A DNA stretch of 64,000 nucleotides from Polyangiaceae bacterium (GTDB lineage Bacteria; Myxococcota_A; Polyangia; Polyangiales; Polyangiaceae). Position numbers and translations under genes: made by a program. The stretch lies in assembly GCA_025936115.1 (NCBI GenBank), contig JAICTZ010000040.1, positions 1-64,000 of the forward strand, read 5' to 3'. Shown in pieces: positions 9,577 through 18,024 of the stretch; positions within the stretch are counted from its first letter, which is position 1; every line of letters starts with the position of its first letter. The notes below the pieces were generated by a model, which saw only the letters and a list, made by a program, of their open reading frames with translations, ran no database searches and was not told the DNA's origin.

Positions 9577-9742
9577 AGTCCCGTTTTCGGGGCTGGGGCC
9601 CCGAAAAACAAACGTGACCAAACAAGAGTCCCGTTTTCGGGGCTGGGGCCCCGAAAAACAAACGTGACCAAACAAGGAGTCCCGTTTTCGGGGCTGGGGC
9701 CCCGAAAAACAAACGTGACCAAGCAAAGTCCCGTTTTCGGGC
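9577..9742. repeat. Tandem array of three 50-bp hairpin repeats plus a partial fourth
   Basis: Units begin at 9577, 9627, 9678 and 9727 (partial) with spacings of 50, 51 and 49 bases. Each full unit holds a perfect 10-bp inverted repeat (TTTTCGGGGC, loop TGGG, GCCCCGAAAA) followed by the shared spacer AACAAACGTGACCAA. The array lies between the stop of the minus-strand CDF gene and the start of the minus-strand lipoprotein gene. The A/T-flanked GC stems could act as serial transcription terminators or as a REP-like intergenic element. Confidence 0.85.
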
Positions 9743-9860
9743 TACGCGTCCGTTCCAGATCGTCGCACGGCGGGCGCCGGCTCGCCGGCAAGGCGCGTGG
9801 CCTGTTCCGACTCGCGACGATCGCGATCTATTCTCCCAAGACTCACATGTCTTGTCGGGC

Positions 9861-10913
9861 TCAGCGCGCGGGGCCGAGGGCGCGACCGTCGCGGCTCGAG
9901 CGCACGGCGACGACGGAATCGGGCGGCGGCGCTTCGGGCTGGATGGTGACGTGGGTCAAGCCGTGGACGTCGCACAGCGCGTCGGCGACGCGACGGCAGA
10001 CTTCGGTGCCGTGCTCGCCGCGCGCGAGCACGACGTGCGCCGTCAGCGAATCGAAGCGCTCGGAGATGCGCCAGACGTGCAGGTCGTGCACGTCCGCCAC
10101 ACCGGGCGTCTGGCGGATGGTGCGCTCGACCTCGCCCACGTCGACGTGCGGGGGCGCCGATTCGAGCAAGATCCCCGCCGTCTCTTTGAGCACGCGGAAG
10201 CCGCTCCACGCGACGATCGCCGCGATGAAGACGGCGAGCACCGAGTCGGCGCGCGTCCAGCCGAGCGTGACGATCGCGACGCCCGCGAGGATGGCGGCAA
10301 CGGAGCCGAGCGCGTCGGACATCACGTGCGCGAACGCCGCGCGCACGTTGATGCTGTCGCGTTGTCCGCGCATGAGCAGCGCCGCAACGACGAGGTTCAG
10401 CACGAGACCGGTGACGGCGGTGCCGAGCATGGGGCCGCCGCGAATCGCGACGGGCGAGAAGTAGCGCTCGCTCGCTTCTTTGAGCACGAGCACGGCGACA
10501 CCGGCGAGCACCATGCCGTTGGCGAAGGCGGCGAGCACTTCCGCGCGGCGGTAGCCGTACGTCGAGCGCTCGGTGCGGGGGCGCGTGGCGATGCGTTGCG
10601 CGATGAGCGCGAGCGCGAGCGCACCGGAGTCCGCCAGCATGTGCCCGGCGTCCGCCACCAGCGCGAGGCTGCGCGTCCAAAAGCCGACGCCCGCTTCGAC
10701 GAGCATGAACGCCGTCGTGAGCACCATGGCGGGCACGAGCGAGCTCGTAGCGCCGTGAGCGCCGTGAGCCCCGTGGCCGTGCGCACCGTGACCACCGTGC
10801 GCACCGTGACCGCCGTGCGAACCGTGGCCGGGAGTGCCGCCGGGATCGCCGTGTGCGCCACCGCCGCGGGCGCCGTGCCCACCGTGAGCGCCGTGAGCTG
10901 CGTGCGCGGCCAC
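9861..10913 (-). CDS. Cation diffusion facilitator (CzcD/ZitB type) with His-rich N-terminus
   Basis: A divalent metal/proton antiporter of the inner membrane. The first 55 residues are an unusually long Gly-His-Ala repeat with more than a dozen histidines, probably a cytoplasmic metal-binding segment. Six hydrophobic segments follow. The two metal-site signatures are HMLAD (His91/Asp95) in the second helix and HVMSD (His196/Asp200) in the fifth. The C-terminal cytoplasmic domain (VADVHDLHVW and after) is typical for the family. Zn(II) is the likeliest substrate, with Co(II) or Cd(II) possible. It is divergent from guaB across a spacer of about 160 bases. Confidence 0.92.
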   Translation of the reverse strand: MAAHAAHGAHGGHGARGGGAHGDPGGTPGHGSHGGHGAHGGHGAHGHGAHGAHGATSSLVPAMVLTTAFMLVEAGVGFWTRSLALVADAGHMLADSGALALALIAQRIATRPRTERSTYGYRRAEVLAAFANGMVLAGVAVLVLKEASERYFSPVAIRGGPMLGTAVTGLVLNLVVAALLMRGQRDSINVRAAFAHVMSDALGSVAAILAGVAIVTLGWTRADSVLAVFIAAIVAWSGFRVLKETAGILLESAPPHVDVGEVERTIRQTPGVADVHDLHVWRISERFDSLTAHVVLARGEHGTEVCRRVADALCDVHGLTHVTIQPEAPPPDSVVAVRSSRDGRALGPAR

Positions 10914-11077
10914 GAGGCGAACTTAGCGCCTTTTCTGCGGGTCAGTCCCGCGCCCCGGGGCACCCGCGGCGTGGCACGGCGGCGTGCCCAACCAAAATAA
11001 CCAACAAAAACGGAGCCTTGCGCGCATCGGCCGTCGTCGCAACTTGCACCACGCAAGGGCGCGCGGAAACATGGGCC

Positions 11078-12529
11078 ATGTTTGACAAGACATTGCGCGA
11101 ATGCCTGACGTTCGACGACGTCATGCTCGTGCCCGCTTACAGCGAGGTGTTGCCGGCTGACGTCGAGGTACGCACGCGCTTGTCGCGCAACATCGACCTC
11201 AATGTGCCGATCGTGAGCGCCGCGATGGACTCGGTGACCGAATCGCGTGCCGCCATCGCCATGGCCCGCGCAGGCGGCCTCGGCATCATTCACAAGAACC
11301 TGACCGTCGCGCAGCAAGCGGAAGAAGTCGACCGCGTGAAGCGCGCGGAGAGCGGCATCATCTTGAATCCGATCACGGTGCGCCCGTCGCAGTCGCTGCG
11401 CGAAGCGGTGTCCGTGATGCGCGAGCACGACGTGTCGGGCGTGCCCGTCGTCGAGGGCGACACGCCGGTCGGAATCCTGACGGCGCGCGACATTCGCTTC
11501 GAGAAGAACCTCGATCAGCCGGTGAGCGCGCTCATGACGACGAAGCTCGTGTCGGTGACGAGCGGCGTGAAACCCGAGGAGGCGCGCGAGCTCCTGCACA
11601 AGCACCGCATCGAGAAGCTGCTCGTCGTCGAGAACAAGAAGCTCGTGGGGCTCATCACGATCAAGGATCTCCTGCAAGCCGAGCGAAACCCGCTCGCCGT
11701 CAAGGACGATCGCGGGCGTTTGCGCGTGGGCGCGGCCGTCGGGCCCGGGCCCGATCGCGTGGCGCGCACGGAGGCGCTGATCGAAGTGGGCGCCGACGTG
11801 ATCGTCGTCGACACGGCGCACGGGCATTCACGCGGCGTGCTCGAAGCCGTCGCCGACACGAAGAAGCGCTTTCCGAATATCGAGCTCGTCGCAGGTAACA
11901 TCGCCACGGCGGAAGCCGCGCGCGCCCTCATCGACTCGGGCGTCGACGCCATCAAGGTCGGCATCGGCCCGGGCAGCATCTGCACGACGCGCATCGTCGC
12001 GGGCATCGGCGTGCCGCAGATCACGGCCATCGCCGACTGCGCCGAGGTCGCCGAACCGCGCGGCATCCCGGTCATCGCCGACGGCGGCATCAAGTATTCG
12101 GGCGAGGTCACGAAGGCGCTCGCCGCGGGCGCCTCGTGCGTCATGATCGGCTCGCTCTTCGCCGGCACCGATGAAGCGCCGGGTGAGCTCGTGCTCTACC
12201 AAGGCCGAAGTTACAAGGTGTACCGCGGCATGGGCTCGCTCGGCGCGATGAAGCGCGGCAGCAAGGATCGCTACGGCCAAGCGGGCGCCGCGGACGAAAA
12301 GCTCGTCCCCGAAGGGATCGAAGGGCGCGTGCCGCACCGCGGGTCGCTCGCGAGCATCGTGCAGCAGCTCGTCGGCGGACTGCGTTCCGGCATGGGCTAC
12401 ACGGGGTCGCGCACCATCGCGGATTTGCGCAAAAACGGGCAATTCATCCGCATCACGAGCCAGGGGCTACGCGAGAGCCACGTGCACGACGTGATGATTT
12501 CGGAAGAGGCGCCGAATTATCACTTGTAG
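11078..12529 (+). CDS. guaB: Inosine-5'-monophosphate dehydrogenase
   Basis: Converts IMP to XMP with NAD+, the first committed step of GMP synthesis, in the cytoplasm. The 483 residues match the usual family length. The (beta/alpha)8 barrel is interrupted by two CBS domains (about residues 95-205, with SGVPVVEGD and IEKLLVVENKKLVG). The catalytic loop GPGSICTT places the nucleophilic cysteine at residue 302. IMP-binding GGIKYSG, GSLFAGTDE and the mobile flap around YRGMGSLGAM are all present. The ATG at 11078 is chosen because it gives the standard N-terminus FDKTLRECLTFDDV; the open frame upstream lacks family similarity. It stands alone, with no guaA downstream. Confidence 0.97.
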   Translation: MFDKTLRECLTFDDVMLVPAYSEVLPADVEVRTRLSRNIDLNVPIVSAAMDSVTESRAAIAMARAGGLGIIHKNLTVAQQAEEVDRVKRAESGIILNPITVRPSQSLREAVSVMREHDVSGVPVVEGDTPVGILTARDIRFEKNLDQPVSALMTTKLVSVTSGVKPEEARELLHKHRIEKLLVVENKKLVGLITIKDLLQAERNPLAVKDDRGRLRVGAAVGPGPDRVARTEALIEVGADVIVVDTAHGHSRGVLEAVADTKKRFPNIELVAGNIATAEAARALIDSGVDAIKVGIGPGSICTTRIVAGIGVPQITAIADCAEVAEPRGIPVIADGGIKYSGEVTKALAAGASCVMIGSLFAGTDEAPGELVLYQGRSYKVYRGMGSLGAMKRGSKDRYGQAGAADEKLVPEGIEGRVPHRGSLASIVQQLVGGLRSGMGYTGSRTIADLRKNGQFIRITSQGLRESHVHDVMISEEAPNYHL

Positions 12530-12599
12530 GTGCGGTGCGAGGGACCGGGCGCCGCACACCTGCGGGAAATGCAGGCCAAAACTTGCGGCGAAAATAAGA

Positions 12600-12708
12600 A
12601 TCCTTTCGTTTAGCCGAAGGTGATCCTTTCGTTTAGCCGAGGGACATCCTTTCGTTTAGCCGAGCGTAACCTTGCGATTGGACGAGGCATAAGGTTACGA
12701 TTGGCCGG
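12600..12708 (+). repeat. Five 23-bp tandem repeats directly upstream of a truncated ATPase gene
   Basis: Three near-identical units ATCCTTTCGTTTAGCCGA start at 12600, 12623 and 12646, each followed by a 5-base variable spacer. Two diverged units follow at about 12668 and 12691 (AACCTTGCGATTGGACGA and AAGGTTACGATTGGCCGG) with the same period. The last two include an 8-bp inverted repeat (12666-12673 against 12691-12698). The array runs up to the GTG start of the ATPase gene. Spacing near two helical turns suggests protein-binding sites, which is inferred. Confidence 0.8.
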
Positions 12709-13115
12709 TGCCCGAGGCTGCTCTCTATCCGCGCTTCGCTGAGCCTCGGCTGAGAGAAGCGCTGCTCGATTCGCCGGTGGTGCTCGTCCACGGGCCTCGT
12801 CAGTGCGGAAAAACCACGCTCGCTCGAGTGGTGGGTGACCACCTCTCCTACGCCTACGTCACCTTCGATGACGACGTCGCGCGCGCCGCCGCCACGGCTG
12901 ACCCCGTGGGCTTCGTCGCCGATCTACCCCCGAGAGTGATTCTCGATGAGGTGCAGCGCGTGCCGGCTCTGTTCGGAGCGTTGAAGGCGGCCATCGATCG
13001 CAAACGCGTGCCCGGTCGCTTCATGCTGACCGGCTCGACCAATGTGCTGCTGGTGCCGAAGCTCGCGGACTCGTTAGCGGGTCGCATGCAGACGAGAGAC
13101 GCGCGTCGCCTGTGA
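12708..13115 (+). pseudogene. Truncated AAA ATPase of the DUF4143 family
   Basis: The 135 residues match only the N-terminal ATPase half of DUF4143-type proteins, which normally run to about 380-430 residues. The Walker A motif GPRQCGKTTL (29-38) and Walker B RVILDEVQ (around 76-83) are intact, and the sensor-like FMLTGSTN follows. Similarity breaks off right after the family-typical DSLAGRM, then a short unrelated tail and a stop. Only about 60 bases separate this from the next gene, so the C-terminal DUF4143 domain is deleted rather than frameshifted. The GTG start sits at the end of a tandem-repeat array. Some short ATPases of this family may function alone, but a remnant is more likely. 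Confidence 0.7.
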
Positions 13116-13174
13116 GTGCGAATGGGCCACCGGCCTTGAGCCTCACCGGCGCAGATCGACGCCGCGCGGCCGCT

Positions 13175-13693
13175 TCAAGGCAGACGCGCGATTGCCTTCT
13201 TGGTGAGCGGGATGAGCGCGCTCTTCGGGGGTGGGGGATCGAGTAGCGCAGTGAATGTGACGAGATAGCCCTTGGCCTTCGCCGTCACGCCCGTCTCCAC
13301 GCCGTCATCCCAGAAGATCGCTTCGTCGCCGACGCCATCGACGCTCTCCTTCGTCCCGTCGACTCCGACCGCATTAAAAAACTCCTTCAGAATATTGCCG
13401 CCGTCGCCGTCGGACGCGCCGTCCACCGCCAAGCTCGCGTAATGGAAATCCGGCGTCGTGTAGTCGCAACTGCGAACCCAAAAGTCCGGCATCGTCTCCT
13501 CCCCCGCTGCCTTCCCGCCGTCATTGCCAGGAGCGATGGTCGCTACTTCGTCGCCCTTGAGGAGTGAACAGACGTTCGCTAGGGGCTCTTGGGGCGGAAA
13601 TTCCGCGCTGCACGCGGTCGCCCCGAAGGCGACGAGCACAATGATTGCCAACGACGCCACGCGCCCCCTGTCACTCCACCATTTCAAGCGCAT
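13175..13693 (-). CDS. Putative lipoprotein, DUF3558-like
   Basis: The ATG at 13693 gives a signal peptide with lipobox GATAC; the frame is open 36 bases further. The 172-residue protein has an early Cys in VCSLLKGDEVATI and a second in SCDYTTP. It then has GVGDEAIFWDDGVE and a closing LTKKAIARLP. This layout resembles small lipoproteins of the DUF3558 kind, but the match is weak and judged only by pattern. Probably envelope-anchored, function unknown. It is convergent with the ATPase remnant and is followed upstream by the spermidine-synthase-like gene on the same strand (about 90 bases away). Confidence 0.65.
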   Translation of the reverse strand: MRLKWWSDRGRVASLAIIVLVAFGATACSAEFPPQEPLANVCSLLKGDEVATIAPGNDGGKAAGEETMPDFWVRSCDYTTPDFHYASLAVDGASDGDGGNILKEFFNAVGVDGTKESVDGVGDEAIFWDDGVETGVTAKAKGYLVTFTALLDPPPPKSALIPLTKKAIARLP

Positions 13694-13784
13694 CGTCGAG
13701 AATCTGAACGGATAAGGGCTCGCCGTCAAACGCCCGTCGTCCGAGCGCGGTGCGCGCGAGGTCAGAAGCGAGGAAGGAGCCGCG

Positions 13785-15923
13785 TCACTTGAGCAGCTGG
13801 AAGAGGTTACTGTAGCTGTCGGTCCAGAGCACGGCGGGCTTCGGCTTCGGTAGCTCGGGCGGGAGGATGGGGGGCGTGGCGGCGAGGAACCGAGCGTTGC
13901 GCGTGAGGAGGATCCAGTCGGCGTGGTAGAGCAAGCCGCGCGGATCGTCGCGGCTGTAGATGCGGACGCTGCGGAAGTCGCCGTGTTCCGCGAGGCCGGC
14001 GAGCACGGGCGCGAGATCGAGCTGGCGGTTCGTGATGTTGACGGCGATGATGCCGTCGGGGTCGAGGTGACGGAGGTAGAGGTCGAGCGCTTCGCGCGTG
14101 AGTAGGTGCGCGGGCACGGCGTCGCCGCTGAAGGCGTCGAGCACGAGGACTTGGAAATTTTGGGGGGATTCGCGTTCGAGCGAGAGGCGCGCGTCCCCTA
14201 GGACGATGTCGCACGCGCTGCCGCAGCGCGACAGGTAACTGAAGTGCTTTTGCGCGAGCCGAATGACGGCAGGGTTGATTTCGTAGAAGCTCAGGTGTTG
14301 GCCCGCGTGCACGTAGTGCGCGAGCGTGCCGACGCCGAGTCCGACGGCGCCGACGCGGAGCGCGGGCTCGGCGGCGAAGAAGCGTAGGGCGCGCCCGACG
14401 CCTGAGTTTTCGCTGTAGTACGCGAGCGGACGGTCTTGTTCGTCCGGCGCTCGAAATTGGCGACCGTGCACGACGACGCCGTGCGTGAGGGAGTAGTGGT
14501 GAGCCGCAGGGTCGTCCTGGTCGACGTCGTAAACGGCCACGGTGCCGTAGAAGTTTCGCGCGATTTCGAGCGGCCGTTCGTCGTCGAGCTCGTTCGTGAC
14601 GATCGCGGCGCAGCCGAGCAGCGCGAGCACGCCGCCCGCGAGCCGCGCCGCCGGGCGCCGCCATGCCGCATGCTTCGCGGACGCGAACAGCACCACGCCC
14701 GCGAGCACCAGCGCCGCGAGCAGACCGAGCGTCCACTCGAGGAACGTCGAGAAAATGGCAGGAGCGACGATGCTGACGGACACGCCGCCGAGCGCGCCGC
14801 CGAACGCAACCCACAGGTAAAACTCCGTGAGCCGGCGCGAGCTCGGACGCAGGCGCACGAGCTCACCGTGACAGAGCATGCAGACGACGAACAGGAATGC
14901 GAAGTCGAGCGTGAGCTCGCTGCGGAAACCGAGCTCGACGCCGGCGGTGCTGAAGAGATCGCTCAGTGGGTCGAAGCAGCCCACGGCGAGCGCGAGGCTC
15001 ACGCCTGCGAGCGCGAAGGCAGGGCGCACGTACCAGCGTGGTCCGTCGAACGCGACGATGAACGAGAGCAGGTACAGCGCGAGCGGCGCGACCCAGAGGA
15101 AGGGGATGACTGCGACGTTTTCGCAGACGTGATTGGTCGTCGCGAGCAACAACACCGACGCGAAGGCCGGCAGCGCCACCCACGACGCGCGTTTCAAGAC
15201 GCTCGGCGCGGCTTCGTGCGTCGACGGGACCTCGACGGCGCTCGGTTCGCTCACGACGACGGTGCTCGCGCCGTTCCGCGCCGCACGAACGCGTGAAAAC
15301 GTGCCCACGCCGATGAGCGCCGCGAAAACCACGAACGCCCCCGACCACAGCCGCGCTTGCGTTCCCGTCGCGAACGCCGGCTCGAAAATCACGGGGTAAC
15401 TGAGGAGCGCGAGGAGCGAGCCCACGTTGGAAAGCGCGTACAGCCGATACGGCGAGCGTCCCGGGTACGCCTCCGCGAACCAGCCTTGAACGAGCGGCCC
15501 CGTCGCCGAGAGCACGAAGTACGGCAAGCCGACGCTCCGCGCGAGCAGCATGAGCACGCCGAACGTCGGATCGTCGTGACCGGTCGGCTTCGCGTTCGCG
15601 CTCGGCATGATCGGCAGCGTGACGAGCGCGAGCACCACGAGCGCGAGGTGGAACCAAGCTTGCCGCGACACCGAACAGAAGCGCGTCGTCAGGTGCGCGT
15701 ACGTGTAACCGAGAAACAGCAGCGTCTGGAAAAAGAGCAGGCACGTGGTCCAGACGGCCGGGCTGCCTCCGAACCACGGCAGGATCACCTTGCTGATGAG
15801 CGGCTCGACCTGGAAGAGTAAGAACGCGCTCGTGAAGATCGTGAGCGCGAAGCTCAGCGCGAGGCCTTCGCGCGCGCCGGGCCGCGAGATTTCAGGGACG
15901 TCGGCGCCTGACCAGCTCGTCAT
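13785..15923 (-). CDS. Polytopic membrane protein fused to spermidine-synthase-like domain
   Basis: 712 residues. The first roughly 450 form ten or more hydrophobic helices of the kind seen in fused MFS/spermidine-synthase proteins (FLLFQVEPLISKVILPWFGG near the N-terminus is characteristic). The last roughly 250 residues carry the Rossmann-type domain: VGLGVGTLAHY for cofactor binding, FYEINPAVIRLA with the acidic ribose-binding residue, LGDARLSLE, and LDAFSGDAVPAHLLT. True aminopropyltransferase activity is uncertain because these fusions are rarely characterised. The start codon lies 3 bases after the stop of the upstream barrel-protein gene, so the two form an operon. Confidence 0.85.
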   Translation of the reverse strand: MTSWSGADVPEISRPGAREGLALSFALTIFTSAFLLFQVEPLISKVILPWFGGSPAVWTTCLLFFQTLLFLGYTYAHLTTRFCSVSRQAWFHLALVVLALVTLPIMPSANAKPTGHDDPTFGVLMLLARSVGLPYFVLSATGPLVQGWFAEAYPGRSPYRLYALSNVGSLLALLSYPVIFEPAFATGTQARLWSGAFVVFAALIGVGTFSRVRAARNGASTVVVSEPSAVEVPSTHEAAPSVLKRASWVALPAFASVLLLATTNHVCENVAVIPFLWVAPLALYLLSFIVAFDGPRWYVRPAFALAGVSLALAVGCFDPLSDLFSTAGVELGFRSELTLDFAFLFVVCMLCHGELVRLRPSSRRLTEFYLWVAFGGALGGVSVSIVAPAIFSTFLEWTLGLLAALVLAGVVLFASAKHAAWRRPAARLAGGVLALLGCAAIVTNELDDERPLEIARNFYGTVAVYDVDQDDPAAHHYSLTHGVVVHGRQFRAPDEQDRPLAYYSENSGVGRALRFFAAEPALRVGAVGLGVGTLAHYVHAGQHLSFYEINPAVIRLAQKHFSYLSRCGSACDIVLGDARLSLERESPQNFQVLVLDAFSGDAVPAHLLTREALDLYLRHLDPDGIIAVNITNRQLDLAPVLAGLAEHGDFRSVRIYSRDDPRGLLYHADWILLTRNARFLAATPPILPPELPKPKPAVLWTDSYSNLFQLLK

Positions 15924-15926
15924 GGC

Positions 15927-16892
15927 TCAAAAACGCGCCCGCGACGGCGCCGACGCGACGCGCGCTTCACGGCCGAGGTCGAAGGCATAGAGCAGCCCGA
16001 CACCGACGGAGATGGACGTGACGGAGCCGAGCCCATTCACGCAGTCGCCGATCTTTTCGCTCGTGAGCTGGTAGCCGTCGCCGGCCACGTTGCCGACGAA
16101 CCAGAAGGCGCGCGCGAGGCGGACCTCGGCGCCGAGCTCGGCACCGAGCGCGAAACCGGGCCCCGCCGAGTCCGAACACTCGAACACCGTCGCCGGCTCG
16201 AGGTTCACGGACGGCCGCAGACCGTTGGCGTCCACGTCCTGCCACGCGAGGCCCGTGTGGATGCCGAGGTAGAGGTCCGCGCTGTTCCAGCGAAACGGAT
16301 AGACGCGTGCGCCGAGCTCGAGCGCGGTCGAGGCGTAGCCGGCGTTCACGGTGCTCTGCCCGCTCGTGAACGAGATGTTACCGAGATCGGTCCGCCGGAG
16401 CTCGAGGCCGAGACTGAACGCGCGCGCGATGCGAAACCAAGCGCCGAGATCGAAGCCGATGCCCGCCTTTTCTTCGGTGTCCGACGCGACGCTTGGCGAG
16501 CCCACGCGACTGCCGCCGCGAAAGAGCGCTTCGACGGCGAGCGCGTGACCGTCGAGCCACGGGTCCGGAGCGCGCTCGGGTTTACGCGGCTCGGCGTCGA
16601 CTGTCTGCTTCGGCACGCTCACGCCGAGCGTCGCGGGCGCGCTCGGTGACGTCGTCGTGGCGCCCGGAGTTTGCACCGTGTCCGTCACCGGCGGCTCTTG
16701 TGGGGGCGGTTCGGGCGGTGGTGTGGACGTGGCGGGCGGCGTGGGAACGTCGGGGGTCGGTTGCGCACTGGGCGACATCGGTTGCGCGGCGGGCGTCGGT
16801 TGCGCGGCGGGCGGCGTCCCCGTTTGCGCCAGCGCGCTGGACGCCAATGCGACGCTGAAGATGAGCGACGTGGGTGCGGAGAGCGCTCTCAC
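15927..16892 (-). CDS. Outer-membrane beta-barrel-type protein with Pro-rich linker
   Basis: 321 residues with a cleavable signal peptide ending ASSALAQ (about residue 23), then about 80 residues of Pro/Thr/Ala linker. The rest, about residue 110 onward, alternates amphipathic strands (for example GIGFDLGAWFRIARAFSLGL, ALELGARVYPF, SISVGVGLLYAFDLG), as in eight-stranded outer-membrane proteins. There is one Cys pair region (ECSDSAG and GDCVNG). The C-terminus is RARF, ending in Phe, compatible with BAM recognition. The first gene of a two-gene operon with the spermidine-synthase-like protein. Function unknown. Confidence 0.75.
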   Translation of the reverse strand: MRALSAPTSLIFSVALASSALAQTGTPPAAQPTPAAQPMSPSAQPTPDVPTPPATSTPPPEPPPQEPPVTDTVQTPGATTTSPSAPATLGVSVPKQTVDAEPRKPERAPDPWLDGHALAVEALFRGGSRVGSPSVASDTEEKAGIGFDLGAWFRIARAFSLGLELRRTDLGNISFTSGQSTVNAGYASTALELGARVYPFRWNSADLYLGIHTGLAWQDVDANGLRPSVNLEPATVFECSDSAGPGFALGAELGAEVRLARAFWFVGNVAGDGYQLTSEKIGDCVNGLGSVTSISVGVGLLYAFDLGREARVASAPSRARF

Positions 16893-17046
16893 GCGGCCGA
16901 CTATTGCGCGGAAGACGGCCGCCTCGCAAACCCGCGAAATTTTCCAGGCCGCCGGCCGGCGGATGTGGCAAGCGCCTCCAACCTACCGTTTTCGCTCTAC
17001 ATTCGGCTCGTTGACAGAACGAACACTCGCGGCCATAGTCCGCGGC

Positions 17047-17136
17047 GGAGAGATGACCGAGCGGCCGAAGGTGCCTGATTCGAAATCAGGTGTGCGCGTA
17101 AGCGTACCGTGGGTTCGAATCCCACTCTCTCCGCCA
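17047..17136 (+). tRNA. tRNA-Ser (CGA)
   Basis: A complete cloverleaf of class II type. Acceptor GGAGAGA pairs with TCTCTCC (17126-17132), followed by discriminator G and encoded CCA. The anticodon stem CCTGA/TCAGG encloses the loop TTCGAAA with anticodon CGA at 17081-17083. The long variable arm and the T-arm GGGTTCGAATCCC are present. It reads UCG codons. Confidence 0.96.
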
Positions 17137-17242
17137 GCAAGCGCAGCATCGAGCCACCTCACCGTGATCTCTATGTTCTGCTCTCGCTCTTCCCGCTGAC
17201 ATAACGACGGCCCCGCCTCCCGCGCGGCCGTCGGGCCCGCCA

Positions 17243-17329
17243 GGAGAGGTGACCGAGTGGCCGAAGGTGCATGATTGGAAATCATGTGTGCGGGCAACCG
17301 TACCGAGGGTTCGAATCCCTCCCTCTCCG
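17243..17329 (+). tRNA. tRNA-Ser (GGA)
   Basis: A class II cloverleaf with acceptor GGAGAGG (17243-17249) pairing with CCTCTCC (17322-17328) and discriminator G at 17329. The 3' CCA is not encoded (GCAAAA follows). The anticodon loop TTGGAAA carries GGA at 17277-17279, reading UCC and UCU. It lies 106 bases after tRNA-Ser(CGA) and marks the start of the repeat-rich accessory region. Confidence 0.96.
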
Positions 17330-17385
17330 CAAAATCCGAAGACAGCCCGCAACGCTGAGTCCGTGTCCGACAACGTGACGCGGGA

Positions 17386-17860
17386 GGGATTCGAACCGTC
17401 TTGGCCGAGCGACGAACCACGTTGCGCAGCGAGCTGCATGGTGGAGGGTTCGCACCGGCGTCCCATCGACGGAACACGACGCGCGGCGAGCCGCGGATCC
17501 GCACGGCTCCGCACGTAAGGTCCGAGCCGCCGCAGGCGGCGAGGCATCCCTCCCTCCGCGCGCAGCGCGGTGACGAACCACGCGCAAGCCGTCCGGCGCA
17601 AACGCTCCGATCGTCAGAAGGGATTCGAACCGTCTTGGCCAGACGACGAAGCACGTTGCACGCCGAGCTCATCGTGGAGGGTTCGCAGCGGCGTCACTTC
17701 GACGGAACACGACGGACGGTGACCCGCGGATGCGCACGACTCCGAACGTAAGGTCCGAGCCGCCCCGGCGGCGAGGCATCCCTCCCTCCGCGCGCAGCGC
17801 GGTGACGAACCAGCGTACGTCCCTCCAGCACGTACGCGCCGATCGTGTCCGGAGCGGCGG
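17386..17860. repeat. Tandem 234-bp repeat (family B), two copies
   Basis: Copies start with GGGATTCGAACCGTCTTGGCC at 17386 and 17620. They share the blocks GTGGAGGGTTCGCA, CGACGGAACACGACG, AAGGTCCGAGCCGCC and GAGGCATCCCTCCCTCCGCG (17541 and 17773). Related copies lie at 20387-20610 and, diverged, 22785-22905. The unit contains a tRNA T-arm-like sequence in antisense. Bases 17382-17397 are an exact 16-base inverted copy of the T-arm of the neighbouring tRNA-Ser(GGA) (17308-17323). No ORF here is credible. Confidence 0.75.
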
Positions 17861-18024
17861 TGGGCAGCGGTGGCGGCGGCGCGTCCGCTCAGTCCCGGCG
17901 GATGCGCGCAAGTTACGTCCACACGCGCGGACTCGAATGCGGAGTCAGGCCCACCGTGGACGAGGCCGCGGCATTCCCTCCTCAGTGCGTGTCTGGGCCT
18001 CAGCCGACCTGCAACACCTCGGCG

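Noticed and set aside
9425..9712. 96-codon N-terminal extension of the 8018 lipoprotein through the hairpin array
   Set aside because: The extension translates tandem hairpins into GAPAPKTG repeats. The ATG at 9424 has a ribosome-binding site and a proper lipoprotein leader.
9577..9742. CRISPR-like array
   Set aside because: The whole 50-bp unit repeats including its spacer, so there are no unique spacers, and no cas genes were seen.
10853..11077. 75-codon upstream extension of guaB
   Set aside because: The extension overlaps the divergent CDF gene and lacks IMPDH similarity; the family N-terminus begins at 11078.
10397..11827. Long minus-strand ORF antisense to guaB and the CDF gene
   Set aside because: It crosses the divergent promoter region and mirrors two well-supported genes; its composition is that of a shadow frame.
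12600..12708. Short CRISPR array
   Set aside because: Spacers are only five bases and units are 23 bp apart, which fits binding sites rather than CRISPR.
16983..17672. Minus-strand ORF over both tRNA-Ser genes
   Set aside because: It is the usual spurious translation of tRNA genes (EGFEPSVR-type peptides).
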